DNA of 20,374 bases from NCBI GenBank assembly GCA_005788935.1, contig SYAK01000256.1, forward strand, positions 1 to 20,374. The letters run 5' to 3'. A program made the position numbers and the translations under genes. Below the pieces are notes generated by a model, which saw only the letters and a program-made list of their open reading frames with translations, was not told where the DNA came from and ran no database searches. Shown piece after piece: positions 6,126 through 14,596 of the stretch (position 1 is the stretch's first letter; every line of letters starts with the position of its first letter). The DNA is from Pseudomonadota bacterium. Lineage in GTDB: Bacteria; Myxococcota; UBA9042; PHBI01.

Positions 6126-7960
6126 TTCGTTGAATTCGCCCTCGTCCCCTCGGCCGCCTCGACCGCGAAGCCCGTCTCGACGAGGTGGCGGTAGCGCCCG
6201 CCGAGCGCCATCAGCGAGGCGTGGTCGCCGCGCTCGACGATGCGCCCCCCGTCGAGGACGAGGATGCGGTCGGCTCGCTGAATGGTCTGCAGGCGGTGGG
6301 CGATGACGAGCACCGTGCGCGAGCGGAACAGGTTCTCGAGCGCGACGTCGATCCGCCGCTCGGTCTTGGCGTCAATGCTGGCGGTCGCCTCGTCGAGGAC
6401 AACGATGGGGGCGGGGCGCGCGAACGCCCGGGTCAGGGCGATGAGCTGACGCTCGCCCGCGCTGAGGTTCTGGCCGCGACCGCTGCAACGCGTGTCCCAT
6501 CCCTGAGGCAGGCGAGCCACGAAGGCCTCCGCCTGCGCCAGGCGAGCCGCCTCGATGAGCGCGGCGTCGGTGATGCGCGGGTCTCCGAGGCGGACGTTGT
6601 CGGCGAGCGACGCCTCGAGGAGGAAGGCGTCCTGATGGACGACGGTCACCGTGTCGCGCAGCGCCTCGAGCGGCCAGGTCCGCAGCTCGCGCCCGTCGAT
6701 GGCGATGGCCCCGCGGTAGCCGTCATACATCCGCAGCAGCAGCTTGCCGAGGGTCGACTTGCCTGAGCCAGTCGCGCCGACGATGGCGACGACCTCGCCC
6801 GGGGCGACCCCGAGACTCACCGCGTGAAGGACATCGGGCGCGTCGGCGCGATATCCGAAGGAGACGTCGTCGAAGGTGACCGCCCCGGTTGTGGCCGCCC
6901 CGGCGTTGACGTCGGCCGTGGCGTCGGGGGCTGCGTCCGGGATGCGCTCGTCGGTGTCGAGCAGCGCGAAGATCTTGTCGAGGGCCGCAAAGCTGCGCTG
7001 GAGAGATGCGATCTGGCCTGAAAGGTCCCGAATCGGCACGAAGATGCGCCCGAGGTAGTCGATGAAGGCCACGACGAGGCCGACAGAGATCGCCTCGCCC
7101 GGGGACGCGGGGCCCGCGCTCAGCGACGACGCGGCGTACCAGACAATGGCGGCCGTCGCGAGCGAGCTCATCCCGTCCATGACGGCGTAGAGGCCGGCGT
7201 CGAGCCAGTTCGCCCGGTGGTAGGCGCGCATGTAGTCGAGTGACATGCTGTCGAAGGTCTTCTGTGAGACGGCCTCCGCACCGCCTGTCTGGACCGTGGT
7301 CATGCCGAAGACGCGCTCGGCGAAGTACCCGTTCAGGCGTGACAGGGCGTCGCGAATCTCGGCCGACACCGGGCGGAGACGCAGGCGGAAGAAGCGGACG
7401 ATGAGCCAGATGACCGGCGAGAAGGCAAACGACGTCAGCGTCAGCGCGGGCGACAGCAGCAGCATGGCCGTCAGCATGCCGAGGATCATGAGCCCGTTCG
7501 TGAAGATGGCGATGGCGCCGCGCGCGAGGCTCTCGTAGACCGTGTCGACGTCGTTGATGGTGCGCGTCATCAGGCTTCCGGCGTGGCGGCGGTCGAAGAA
7601 CGCGGCGCCCTGGGCGGTCACATGGTCGAAGAGGTCCGCGCGCAGACGCGCGAGCGCCCGAAGCGACAGGCGCTGAAGCGCGAGGTTGCCGACCGAGGCG
7701 CTGAGCCAGGCCGCGACGACCGCGAGCGCGAAGAGGCCGGCGATGTTGAGCAATCCGCGATGGTCGCCGGTCGCGATGTGGTTATCGATGCCCTGTTGGA
7801 GCAGCCACGGCTGGAGCACCTGGGCGAGCACGCCAAGGGGCGTCAGCGCGAGGACGACCGCAAGCGCTCCCCGCTCGTAGGCCACCCGTGCGCCGATACG
7901 ACGGAGGAGCTGGCCGTCGCTCAGGCGTTGGGCGCGGTCTGTGTCGGCGGGCGGGCTCAT
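6119..7960 (-). CDS. Heterodimeric ABC exporter, half-transporter with the catalytic Walker B Glu (BmrD/YheH-like)
   Basis: This 613-residue type IV ABC exporter half (TMD then NBD) sits in the inner membrane. Six TM segments lie within ~28-330. The NBD has Walker A GATGSGKS (395-402), Q-loop VVHQDAF (~440-446), signature LSAGE (499-503), Walker B IVVLDEATASID with catalytic Glu524, and H-loop His555. LSAGE in place of LSGGQ together with an intact Glu is typical of the BmrD/LmrD-like partner of asymmetric exporters. Its ATG overlaps the stop of the upstream partner by 4 nt (ATGA), and a strong GGAGG (complement of 7968-7972) sits 7 nt before it, so the two are co-translated. The family moves drugs, lipids or peptides outward; the substrate cannot be read from sequence. 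The last codons overlap an operator-like palindrome. Confidence 0.93.
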   Translation of the reverse strand: MSPPADTDRAQRLSDGQLLRRIGARVAYERGALAVVLALTPLGVLAQVLQPWLLQQGIDNHIATGDHRGLLNIAGLFALAVVAAWLSASVGNLALQRLSLRALARLRADLFDHVTAQGAAFFDRRHAGSLMTRTINDVDTVYESLARGAIAIFTNGLMILGMLTAMLLLSPALTLTSFAFSPVIWLIVRFFRLRLRPVSAEIRDALSRLNGYFAERVFGMTTVQTGGAEAVSQKTFDSMSLDYMRAYHRANWLDAGLYAVMDGMSSLATAAIVWYAASSLSAGPASPGEAISVGLVVAFIDYLGRIFVPIRDLSGQIASLQRSFAALDKIFALLDTDERIPDAAPDATADVNAGAATTGAVTFDDVSFGYRADAPDVLHAVSLGVAPGEVVAIVGATGSGKSTLGKLLLRMYDGYRGAIAIDGRELRTWPLEALRDTVTVVHQDAFLLEASLADNVRLGDPRITDAALIEAARLAQAEAFVARLPQGWDTRCSGRGQNLSAGERQLIALTRAFARPAPIVVLDEATASIDAKTERRIDVALENLFRSRTVLVIAHRLQTIQRADRILVLDGGRIVERGDHASLMALGGRYRHLVETGFAVEAAEGTRANSTNE

Positions 7961-9759
7961 GCGTGGACCTCCGTGACGGATCCGACGGATTCCGGCGGCG
8001 AGTCCTCACGCTCTTGCTGCAGCTGCCATGCGCGAAAATAGGGTCCTTCGCCACGCGCGATGAGGCTTGCGTGCGTCCCCTCGGCGACGACGCGCCCTCG
8101 CTCGAGGACGATGATGTGGTCCGCCCCGCGCAAGGCGCTGACGCGGTGCGACACGAAGACGCGCGTCGCGTCGGGGCGGTGGGCGTAGATGGCGTCAATG
8201 AGGCGGCGCTCGGTGGCGTGGTCGACCGCCGAGAGCACGTCATCAAGCAGCAGCACGTTGAAATCCCGATAGAACGCGCGCGCGAGTGCCGTCCGCTGAC
8301 GTTGTCCGCCCGAGAGGGTCACGCCGCGCTCGCCGACCGGGGTCTCGAGCCCCTGCGGGAGCGCCGCGAGGTCGCTCGCGAGGGCGGCCTGCTCGGCGGC
8401 GGCTTCGACGCGACCGGGCGGGCGGGCCGAAGCCGAGTCTGCGAGCGCGATGTTGTCCCGGATGGACTGCGAGAACAGGTGCGGCTCCTGCGCGACCCAG
8501 GCGCAGCGCCGCCACCAGGCGCGCGCGGCGACGTCGCGGAGATCACGCCCGTCGGCGCGGATGGTGCCCGGAGGCGGCTCGAGGACGCGCGCGAGCAGCG
8601 ACAGCAGCGTGCTCTTGCCGCTGCCGGTCTCACCGAAGATGCCGAGCGTCTGTCCGGCCGCGACGGTGACCGAGACGTCCGACAGGGCGGGCGGCTGCCC
8701 CTCGGGGTCTCCCGGGCGCGGCGGATAGCGGAAGGTCAGGCCGCTCACCGCGAGCGTCGGAGCTGGTCCGGCCGCGGCCTCGACCTCACCCGCCGGCCCG
8801 GCGTCGGGGGCTGGCGAGTCGAGGATCTCGTAGATGCGACGAAGGGAAATCCAGCCGCGCTGCAGCGCCGCGACGAGCCAGCCGAGCGAGGTCAGGCCGC
8901 CCGCCACGATGCGGATGTAGCCAGCGAAGGCCGCGAGCGCGCCAGGCGTCAGCTCGCCATCAATGATACGGTTTCCGCCGACAAAGAGAATCAGAACAAG
9001 GCACAGGTTGCCGGCAACATCAACGACAGGGAGAGCCCAGCTCTGGATGGCGGCCGAGTCGAGGCTGTGGGCGAGGAGGCGGTCGTTGGCCTCGCGGAAG
9101 CGGGCGCGCGCGAGGGGGACGGCGTTGAAGGACTGGAGCGCCGGGACGCCGCCGTACGCCTCGAGCGCCCGGGACGAGAGCTGCCCGAGCGCCTCCTGCC
9201 CCTGGATCATCAGCCCGAACATGCGCCCCACGGCCCGCCTGAGGATGAATGTGGCCAGCACGAGCGGGAGCACGCACACCGCCGTCAGGACGAGGTCCGT
9301 CAGGACCATCTGCCCGACCGTGAAGACCAACAGCAGCACGACGTTGAAGACCTGGAGCAGCCCGAAACCGATGAGGCCGCGCACGGCGGCGGCGTCGTTC
9401 GTCCCACGGCTGACGATTTCCCCGGCGCTCATGCTGTCGTAAAAGGCGCGCGGCAGACGCAGGAGATGCGCAAAGAGCGCCGACTTCATGTCGTGCTCGA
9501 TGACACGGCCCGGGTTGAAGAACAGCACCCGCGAGAGGGTCCGGACGACCATCACCGCGACGCCCGCTCCGACGACCGCCCAGGCCCAGGCCACTGCGTC
9601 GCCAGGGGTGCGCGCTGTCATTGCGTCAACTGCCTCCGCGACGAGGGCGGGCACAGCGACGGTCAGCGCCGTGGTGGCGAGGAGAAATACGAGCCCTGCG
9701 GCGTACGCCGGGACGTGGCGGGCGCCCCAGGTGCGCAGAAATCGGAGGAGGAGGCTCAT
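7957..9759 (-). CDS. Heterodimeric ABC exporter, half-transporter with degenerate ATP site (BmrC/YheI-like)
   Basis: This is the 600-residue promoter-proximal partner of the ABC pair. The ATG at 9759 was chosen because it begins directly before the first TM helix (MSLLLRFLRTWG); the frame remains open upstream but encodes no family sequence, and no good Shine-Dalgarno precedes it. The TMD covers ~15-305 with six helices. The NBD has Walker A GETGSGKS (376-383), Q-loop WVAQEPHLF (~421-429), canonical signature LSGGQ (482-486), Walker B VLLLDD and H-loop His538. The residue after the Walker B Asp is Asp507 instead of the catalytic Glu, as in BmrC and YheI (LDDSLSAVD). Pairing therefore gives one hydrolytic site (this LSGGQ plus the partner's Glu) and one degenerate site (this Asp507 plus the partner's LSAGE). 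The substrate is unknown; multidrug or lipid export is the usual role. Confidence 0.93.
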   Translation of the reverse strand: MSLLLRFLRTWGARHVPAYAAGLVFLLATTALTVAVPALVAEAVDAMTARTPGDAVAWAWAVVGAGVAVMVVRTLSRVLFFNPGRVIEHDMKSALFAHLLRLPRAFYDSMSAGEIVSRGTNDAAAVRGLIGFGLLQVFNVVLLLVFTVGQMVLTDLVLTAVCVLPLVLATFILRRAVGRMFGLMIQGQEALGQLSSRALEAYGGVPALQSFNAVPLARARFREANDRLLAHSLDSAAIQSWALPVVDVAGNLCLVLILFVGGNRIIDGELTPGALAAFAGYIRIVAGGLTSLGWLVAALQRGWISLRRIYEILDSPAPDAGPAGEVEAAAGPAPTLAVSGLTFRYPPRPGDPEGQPPALSDVSVTVAAGQTLGIFGETGSGKSTLLSLLARVLEPPPGTIRADGRDLRDVAARAWWRRCAWVAQEPHLFSQSIRDNIALADSASARPPGRVEAAAEQAALASDLAALPQGLETPVGERGVTLSGGQRQRTALARAFYRDFNVLLLDDVLSAVDHATERRLIDAIYAHRPDATRVFVSHRVSALRGADHIIVLERGRVVAEGTHASLIARGEGPYFRAWQLQQEREDSPPESVGSVTEVHA

Positions 9760-9917
9760 GCGGGGGGACGGCGTGACGCACCACGGCCGCGCGGTCAAGC
9801 GTGAAGCGACGAATCCTGGACTTGTCCCCTGCCGCGTCGCCGTGCGACGCAGTTCGACCACCGCCAGCCCGACCGTCGCCACTTGACGCGGCGTCCGCCT
9901 CGGCGCAATCGAGATCC

Positions 9918-10358
9918 ATGAAAGTCAGCCTCTGGGCGATTGTCGCGGTTATATTGCTCGGCACCTCCGCCATGATGGCGTGGACCCACAGCGACCAGAG
10001 CGCGCGCCTCCAGGCGGGGCGCTGGTCTCAGGTGCTGGCCGTGGTGACGGATCTGCGGTTGGCATCGCGGGCCCCGGCGAGCGGGCTTGCCACGCTGCGT
10101 TGGAGCGGTCCTGACGGGGGCGAGGCGACAGGGACCGCCTGGGTGAGCCGTGAGGACTTCGACGCGGGTCGCTACAAGGTCGGCGACGCCGTCCGCGTAT
10201 GGGTACACCCGGGCTTCGAGCGCCCGGTCCTGGGCGAGGCCGAACCCGACCACACCGCCGACCAGACCTTCACGTTCAGAGCCGCCCTCGTCGCGCTCGT
10301 CGCCGGGATCGCGCTCCTCACGTGGGTCGTCGCGCGCGGCCGGTTCTTCGCCGCGTGA
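9918..10358 (+). CDS. Small two-TM protein, DUF3592-like
   Basis: The protein has 146 residues. The ATG at 9918 is preferred because it opens directly on the first TM segment (LWAIVAVILLGTSAMMAW); earlier in-frame codons would add an unlikely Arg/Pro/Ala-rich leader. A second TM segment lies at ~122-141 (ALVALVAGIALLTWVVA). The intervening extracytoplasmic part has the order W-x(3)-L-A-V-V-T-D, then TLRWSGPDGGEATGTAWV, then RYKVGDAVRVWVHPGFERPVL. This matches the DUF3592 pattern of a strand-rich domain with 'y.vGd.v.V.ydP..p' between two helices; the assignment is by eye. The function of the family is unknown. It is divergent from the ABC operon (158 bp between starts) and convergent with rlmL. 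Confidence 0.72.
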   Translation: MKVSLWAIVAVILLGTSAMMAWTHSDQSARLQAGRWSQVLAVVTDLRLASRAPASGLATLRWSGPDGGEATGTAWVSREDFDAGRYKVGDAVRVWVHPGFERPVLGEAEPDHTADQTFTFRAALVALVAGIALLTWVVARGRFFAA

Positions 10359-10365
10359 CCCAGGC

Positions 10366-10383
10366 TGAATGGGCGTTCATTCG
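10366..10383. promoter_or_regulatory. Operator-like near-palindrome TGAATGGGCGTTCATTCG
   Basis: It matches the site at 6108-6125 at 16 of 18 positions and sits in the 45-bp gap between two convergent genes, 7 nt after the stop of the DUF3592-like gene. This is an unexpected place for a promoter operator. Confidence 0.4.
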
Positions 10384-10403
10384 GTGCAGGCGCTGCAGCG
10401 CGC

Positions 10404-11573
10404 TTACGGAATGCGCCCGAGGCAGGCGATGATCGCGATGTCTCCGTTCTTCATGTTGAACCAGCGCAGATGCGGGATGCCGAGGGCCTCGGCCTCACGC
10501 GGCGTGGGGGCGAGAATGGCGACCCGCCAGCCCCGGGCGACGGCGCGGAGATGGCGACCGAAGTCGCTGTAGAGGTCGAGGACGTCACGCGGCGTGCCGA
10601 GGCGGGCCCCGTAGGGTGGGTTCGTGATGATGAGGCCCGGCTCGCCCTCGGGCGGCGGCGTCCAGTGCAGTGCGTCGGCGCGGGTGAAGGCGACCGCGGG
10701 TCCGACGCCAGCCCGGTCGAGGTTCTCGCGCGACTGGCGGATGGCGGCCGGAGAGACGTCTGAGCCAAAGATGCGGAGGCCATCGGCGGGGCGCTGCTCG
10801 CCCTCCAGAGTCGACACGAGCCGGTCAAGGCGGTCGCGCCTGAAACCCGGCCACCGCTCGAAGCCATAGCGTCGGCCGTGTGCCATCGCGACGAGCCCGG
10901 GTGCCCGCCGGGTCCCGATGAGAGCGGCCTCGAGGCAGATGGTACCAGCCCCACACATCGGGTCGACGAGCGGCTCACGCGGATCCCATTCGGCGAGATC
11001 GAGCAGCGCGGATGCGAGGGTCTCGCGCAGCGGGGCCTCTCCGGCGTCGGTCCGGTAGCCGCGAGCGTGGAGGCTGGTCTTGCCGCCCGCGTCGAGGCTC
11101 ACGATGCCCTGGCGGCCCGAGAGCGAGACGCGAATCAGGACGTCCGGGTCCTCGACGTTGACGTCGGGACGGTTGCCACGGTCGTCGCGGATGGCGTCGA
11201 CGATGGCGTCCTTCAGCACCTGCCCCACGTAGCGCTGGTCGCGAAGCACGTCGTTATTACGAGCGGTTGCAGCGATTGCGAAGGTGGCCCCTGGCGGAAT
11301 GAGGCCGGACCACCGCGCGAGCTGGCGCGCGCTGCGGTAGAGGGCCTCGGCCGAGCTGCCGTCGACGCCGCCGAGGGTCCACATGACGCGGTGGGCGGTG
11401 CGCAGCGCGAGACACGCGCGCTCGAGGCCGTGTCGGTCGGGGCGGAAGGCGACACCGCTGACGCCTGGGCGGACACCCCCGTAGCCGAGCGACTCGAGCT
11501 CGGCCCGCAGGATGGGCTCGAGTCCCGGACCGGTGGTTGCGAAGGCAGCGACGGTGGAGGTGGGTTGACTCAT
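10404..11573 (-). CDS. rlmL: RlmL-type 23S rRNA guanine-N2 methyltransferase (THUMP domain)
   Basis: This 389-residue enzyme of the RlmL/YcbY-N family uses S-adenosylmethionine to methylate guanine N2 in 23S rRNA (G2445 in E. coli). The N-terminal part (FATTGPGLEPILRAELESLG) leads into a THUMP RNA-binding domain at ~50-165. The family signature LHARGYRTDAGEAPLRETLASALL occurs at ~168-191. The Rossmann methyltransferase domain has SAM-binding DPMCGAGT (204-211), an acidic strand FGSDVSPAAI (~269-278) and catalytic NPPYG (318-322). The length fits a stand-alone RlmL; the RlmK domain that is fused in gamma-proteobacteria is absent, so whether a separate RlmK exists elsewhere is open. Its stop is TAA, unlike its neighbours. 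It is divergent from the PEGA gene with a 143-bp gap. Confidence 0.9.
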   Translation of the reverse strand: MSQPTSTVAAFATTGPGLEPILRAELESLGYGGVRPGVSGVAFRPDRHGLERACLALRTAHRVMWTLGGVDGSSAEALYRSARQLARWSGLIPPGATFAIAATARNNDVLRDQRYVGQVLKDAIVDAIRDDRGNRPDVNVEDPDVLIRVSLSGRQGIVSLDAGGKTSLHARGYRTDAGEAPLRETLASALLDLAEWDPREPLVDPMCGAGTICLEAALIGTRRAPGLVAMAHGRRYGFERWPGFRRDRLDRLVSTLEGEQRPADGLRIFGSDVSPAAIRQSRENLDRAGVGPAVAFTRADALHWTPPPEGEPGLIITNPPYGARLGTPRDVLDLYSDFGRHLRAVARGWRVAILAPTPREAEALGIPHLRWFNMKNGDIAIIACLGRIP

Positions 11574-11716
11574 GGCGGAACCGGGCTATCGTGGGCGCCG
11601 CACGGCGGGCGCGCTCGCGTCCCCGTGTACCTCGCGCACGAGCTTCCAGCGGAAGGCGGTGCGCGGCGAAGGCGCCAGCTACCACTCCCTGCGTCATCTT
11701 CCCATCAGGAACGCAC

Positions 11717-13750
11717 ATGCACGCTCGCACGCTCCCGACCCTTGCCCGTATCCCGGGGCTCCTCGCCGCCCTCGCGGGGGCGCTGCTGCTCGTCGCGCTG
11801 TCGCCCGGAGCCGAGGCGGCCCCGGTCCCGACCACGGCGACCCACGTGGACACGGTGCCAACGGGCGCCGAGGTGCGCCTGCTGCGCGCTGACGGCGCCG
11901 AGGAGTATCTCGGGCTGACCCCCCTGAAGAAGGCCAAGCTGCCGCGCGGAAACATCCGCCTGCGCTTCACGAAGACGGGCTTCGAGGCGCTGGTGCAGCC
12001 GCTCGTGATCGAGCGGGCGACACAGACCCTGCTGTTCAATCTCGTGCGCACCATCGTGCCAGCCGAGCTTAGTTTCACGGGGGCCGCGGCGATTCAGGGC
12101 GCCACCGTGACGATCGACGGGGTCCCGTCCGGGAAGCTGCCGACGACGGTGTCGGTGCCCCCTGGACGTCATCAGGTGGTCATCTTGCTCGACGGCCACA
12201 GCCCGTGGGAGCGCTGGGTGGAGGCCTCGGAGGGCGCGAAGAACAACTTCGAGATCGTGCTGAGCAAGCTCGAGGCGCCGCGCGGATCGCTGCTCGTCTC
12301 GTCCGTGCCGTCTGGCGCCGCCATCCGCGTCAACGGCGCGCCCGCGGGCCTGACGCCAGCGGTCCTCGACAACCTCGCGCCAGGTCCCTACCTCGTCGAG
12401 CTGACGCTCGGAGACCACCAGCCGCTCTCGCAGTCGGTCGAGGTCGTCTCCGGGCAGCGCGCCAAGCTCGACGCGACGCTGGCGCGGGCGAAGTCCGACA
12501 CGGGTGACCTGAAGATCCTGGCCAATGTCGACGACGCGACCGTGTACCTCGACGGCGAGGCCATCGGCCCGGCCCCGGTCACGCGCGGCGGCGTGGTCCC
12601 TGGCACCCACGTCATCGAGGCCCGCAACGCGCGTGGCTTCCGGGCCGAGGCGACCGCCGAGGTCCGCGGCGGCGAGCTGACGACGGTGCGTCTCGAGCTG
12701 AAGCAGACGGCGCCGACCGAGGTGGCCGATGTTCGCATCGCCTCGAGCATCCCGGGGTCGACCGTGTCGATCGACGGCGCGCCGGCCGTCCCCGTTCCTC
12801 ATCGCGCGACTGGACTGTCACCCGGGACCCACACCTTCGAGGTCCGCGCTTCGGGTTACACGCCCTGGCGCAAGCCGGTGGCGCTGGTCGCGGGCGAGAA
12901 CCCCGAGATCCTCGCCGAGTTGACGCAGCAGGGGCAGGTCGAGCTTCGGACGCGCGGCGACGTGCCGGCCCAGGTCTTCGTCGACGGGCAGCCCATCGGG
13001 CGCGCGCCTTACATCGGCGACCTGACCGTCGGGACGCATGTGGTCCTGTTCCAGCGGGACGACGGAGCCCAGGAGTCCTTCAACATCGCGGTGGCGCCTG
13101 ACCGCATCGTGAAGGTGACGGCGGCCTTTGGAGACGACAAGCCCAAGGTCCTGCCGGTCTATCGACCGATGGCGTCGTCTGCGCGGGCGCTGAGCCCCAA
13201 CACCGGCCACGTGACGCTCATCACGACGGTGCCGCAGGTCTGGGCCTACCCGCTGAACCTCGAGGCCGGCGGCGGCCTCGGGCGCGGGATGGACGTGGGC
13301 GTGCGCGTCCGTTCGGCCTTCAACGTCATCAACGAGCTCGAGGCGGTCTTCAAGTGGACCTACGCGCAGGGCCCGACGGTCGCGGCGGCGCTCGAGGGCG
13401 CCATCGGCGGGGGGCTCGGTGGGGATGAACGCTCGAGCTTCGGCCTGCGGGTCACCGCGAAGGGCTCGCTGCTCATCGGAGAGAACGCGGCGATCACGGC
13501 CCACGCGGGGCTGCTCGCGCACAGCGACCGCCTCAGGCCGTCCTCGGTGGCGACGGCCCAGGGCCGCGACAACGGGGTGCGGATGTACCTTGGGCTGAAC
13601 ATCGAGTTCCGGGCCTCGGACGCGCTGAACCTGCTTCTGTCGGTCGAGGGCGACCCGCTCGCTGGCAACCGCAAGCTGTTCCTCGAGAGCTTCCTGAGCG
13701 ACCCGGAGCCGCGGCTCTACCCGCGCATCGGCGCGTCGATCGTGTTCTGA
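11717..13750 (+). CDS. PEGA-repeat outer-membrane beta-barrel protein
   Basis: This is a 677-residue exported protein. The ATG at 11717 has AGGA (11706-11709) 7 nt upstream and opens on a signal peptide with core LLAALAGALLLVALSPG ending at AEAA (~35). Six PEGA-like units of ~65-70 residues follow at ~43-110, 118-184, 189-256, 262-328, 336-402 and 406-472. Each shows the pattern [G/A]-x-V-x-[V/I]-D/N-G-x-x-x-G-x-x-P ... PG-x-H/Y-x-V, for example VTIDGVPSGKLPTTVSVPPGRH and VFVDGQPIGRAPYIGDLTVGTH. Residues ~497-677 alternate polar and hydrophobic residues with Gly-rich turns and end in IGASIVF, an aromatic C-terminus typical of barrels inserted by the BAM machinery. PEGA domains are thought to bind surface or wall structures, so the periplasmic repeats may link the outer membrane to peptidoglycan or to partners. 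The stop overlaps the next start (TGATG). Confidence 0.85.
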   Translation: MHARTLPTLARIPGLLAALAGALLLVALSPGAEAAPVPTTATHVDTVPTGAEVRLLRADGAEEYLGLTPLKKAKLPRGNIRLRFTKTGFEALVQPLVIERATQTLLFNLVRTIVPAELSFTGAAAIQGATVTIDGVPSGKLPTTVSVPPGRHQVVILLDGHSPWERWVEASEGAKNNFEIVLSKLEAPRGSLLVSSVPSGAAIRVNGAPAGLTPAVLDNLAPGPYLVELTLGDHQPLSQSVEVVSGQRAKLDATLARAKSDTGDLKILANVDDATVYLDGEAIGPAPVTRGGVVPGTHVIEARNARGFRAEATAEVRGGELTTVRLELKQTAPTEVADVRIASSIPGSTVSIDGAPAVPVPHRATGLSPGTHTFEVRASGYTPWRKPVALVAGENPEILAELTQQGQVELRTRGDVPAQVFVDGQPIGRAPYIGDLTVGTHVVLFQRDDGAQESFNIAVAPDRIVKVTAAFGDDKPKVLPVYRPMASSARALSPNTGHVTLITTVPQVWAYPLNLEAGGGLGRGMDVGVRVRSAFNVINELEAVFKWTYAQGPTVAAALEGAIGGGLGGDERSSFGLRVTAKGSLLIGENAAITAHAGLLAHSDRLRPSSVATAQGRDNGVRMYLGLNIEFRASDALNLLLSVEGDPLAGNRKLFLESFLSDPEPRLYPRIGASIVF

Positions 13751-14412
13751 TGACTGCGTGGATGGCCTCGCTGCGGGAACGCGTCGCGGCCACCCGCGTG
13801 GAGGTCGCGTCGCGCCCATGGGGGCGAGTGCTGGCGGAGGGGCGCCTCCCGGATGAGGCGTGGGCGGCCTGGCTCGACGCCGATGTGGCCGCAGCGGGCG
13901 ATTGGTTGAACGGTGCGACGACTGTCTGGCGGCTCGCACCGACGCCGGCCGCGCGCGACGGCTGGCAGGACCTCGGCCGCTTTGCACGCGCGGATCTCGG
14001 GGCCCTGCACGGGCGTCTTGCACGGACGCTGGGGCTTGCCGTCGAGGACCTTGGCCACGGAACACACCGAGGCCTGGAGGGAGCCGAGGCGCCGACGCTC
14101 GCGGCAGCGCTGAGCGGCGCTGGAAACGACTACGCGCCGGTCGTGGCCACGCTGCTCGCACGGCCGCTCTTGATGCACGAGGTCGCCCGAGGGTTCGCGG
14201 GGCGCCGCCTCACCGATAGGCGTGCGCTTGACTGGCAGCGGACGTGGGCCGACCCGGGTGTCGGGCGCGCGCTCCGCTGGATCGAGGCCGAGCTGGCGAG
14301 GGAGACCGACGGCGTCCGCGGGAGCGGGGTCCCCGAGGCCCGGTCCGAGCGGGCGCGCGAGCGCTTCGTCGTGGCGCTGCAGCAGGCTGGGGCATTGCTC
14401 GGGGCGCCGTGA
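13750..14412 (+). CDS. Helical protein, possibly TenA/heme-oxygenase-like fold
   Basis: The 220-residue product starts at the ATG of a TGATG overlap with the PEGA gene, so it is probably made by re-initiation after it. It has no signal peptide and is predicted to be mostly helical and cytoplasmic. The first part (RPWGRVLAEGRLPDEAWAAWLDADVAAAGDWL) resembles the TenA/PqqC pattern 'F...l..G.Lp...f..Wl.qD..yl', and the later HEVARGF and the final RERFVVALQQAGALLG are also compatible with that fold. The catalytic Cys and the usual Glu pair of thiaminase TenA are not visible, so a thiamine role is not supported. Coupling to an outer-membrane protein is an odd context for this fold. The fold call is inference from a few short patterns; 'conserved hypothetical' is the safe name. 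Confidence 0.6.
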   Translation: MTAWMASLRERVAATRVEVASRPWGRVLAEGRLPDEAWAAWLDADVAAAGDWLNGATTVWRLAPTPAARDGWQDLGRFARADLGALHGRLARTLGLAVEDLGHGTHRGLEGAEAPTLAAALSGAGNDYAPVVATLLARPLLMHEVARGFAGRRLTDRRALDWQRTWADPGVGRALRWIEAELARETDGVRGSGVPEARSERARERFVVALQQAGALLGAP

Positions 14413-14596
14413 CACCTATCGGCACGTCCCTGAGTGCGGAGGCCTCAGACCCATCACGCGCATCGTCACGACCCCACGCCACCTCCTGCTTCCGCGTGTA
14501 CGCAGCCCCGACCCTGATGGGGCCGGTCGTACGTGGGCATGCCGAGGGCGCGCTACGACACGGCTGGTGCGAGCCGGTGCCCGCCAGCGACGCGTT

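Noticed and set aside
7888..9804. 638-codon plus-strand frame opposite the ABC genes
   Set aside because: Arg/Gly/Asp-rich antisense of two well-supported ABC half-transporters; no motif and no start site support.
14413..14596. Terminator or small RNA between the convergent helical-protein genes
   Set aside because: No stem followed by a T-run and no conserved-looking structure could be found by eye.
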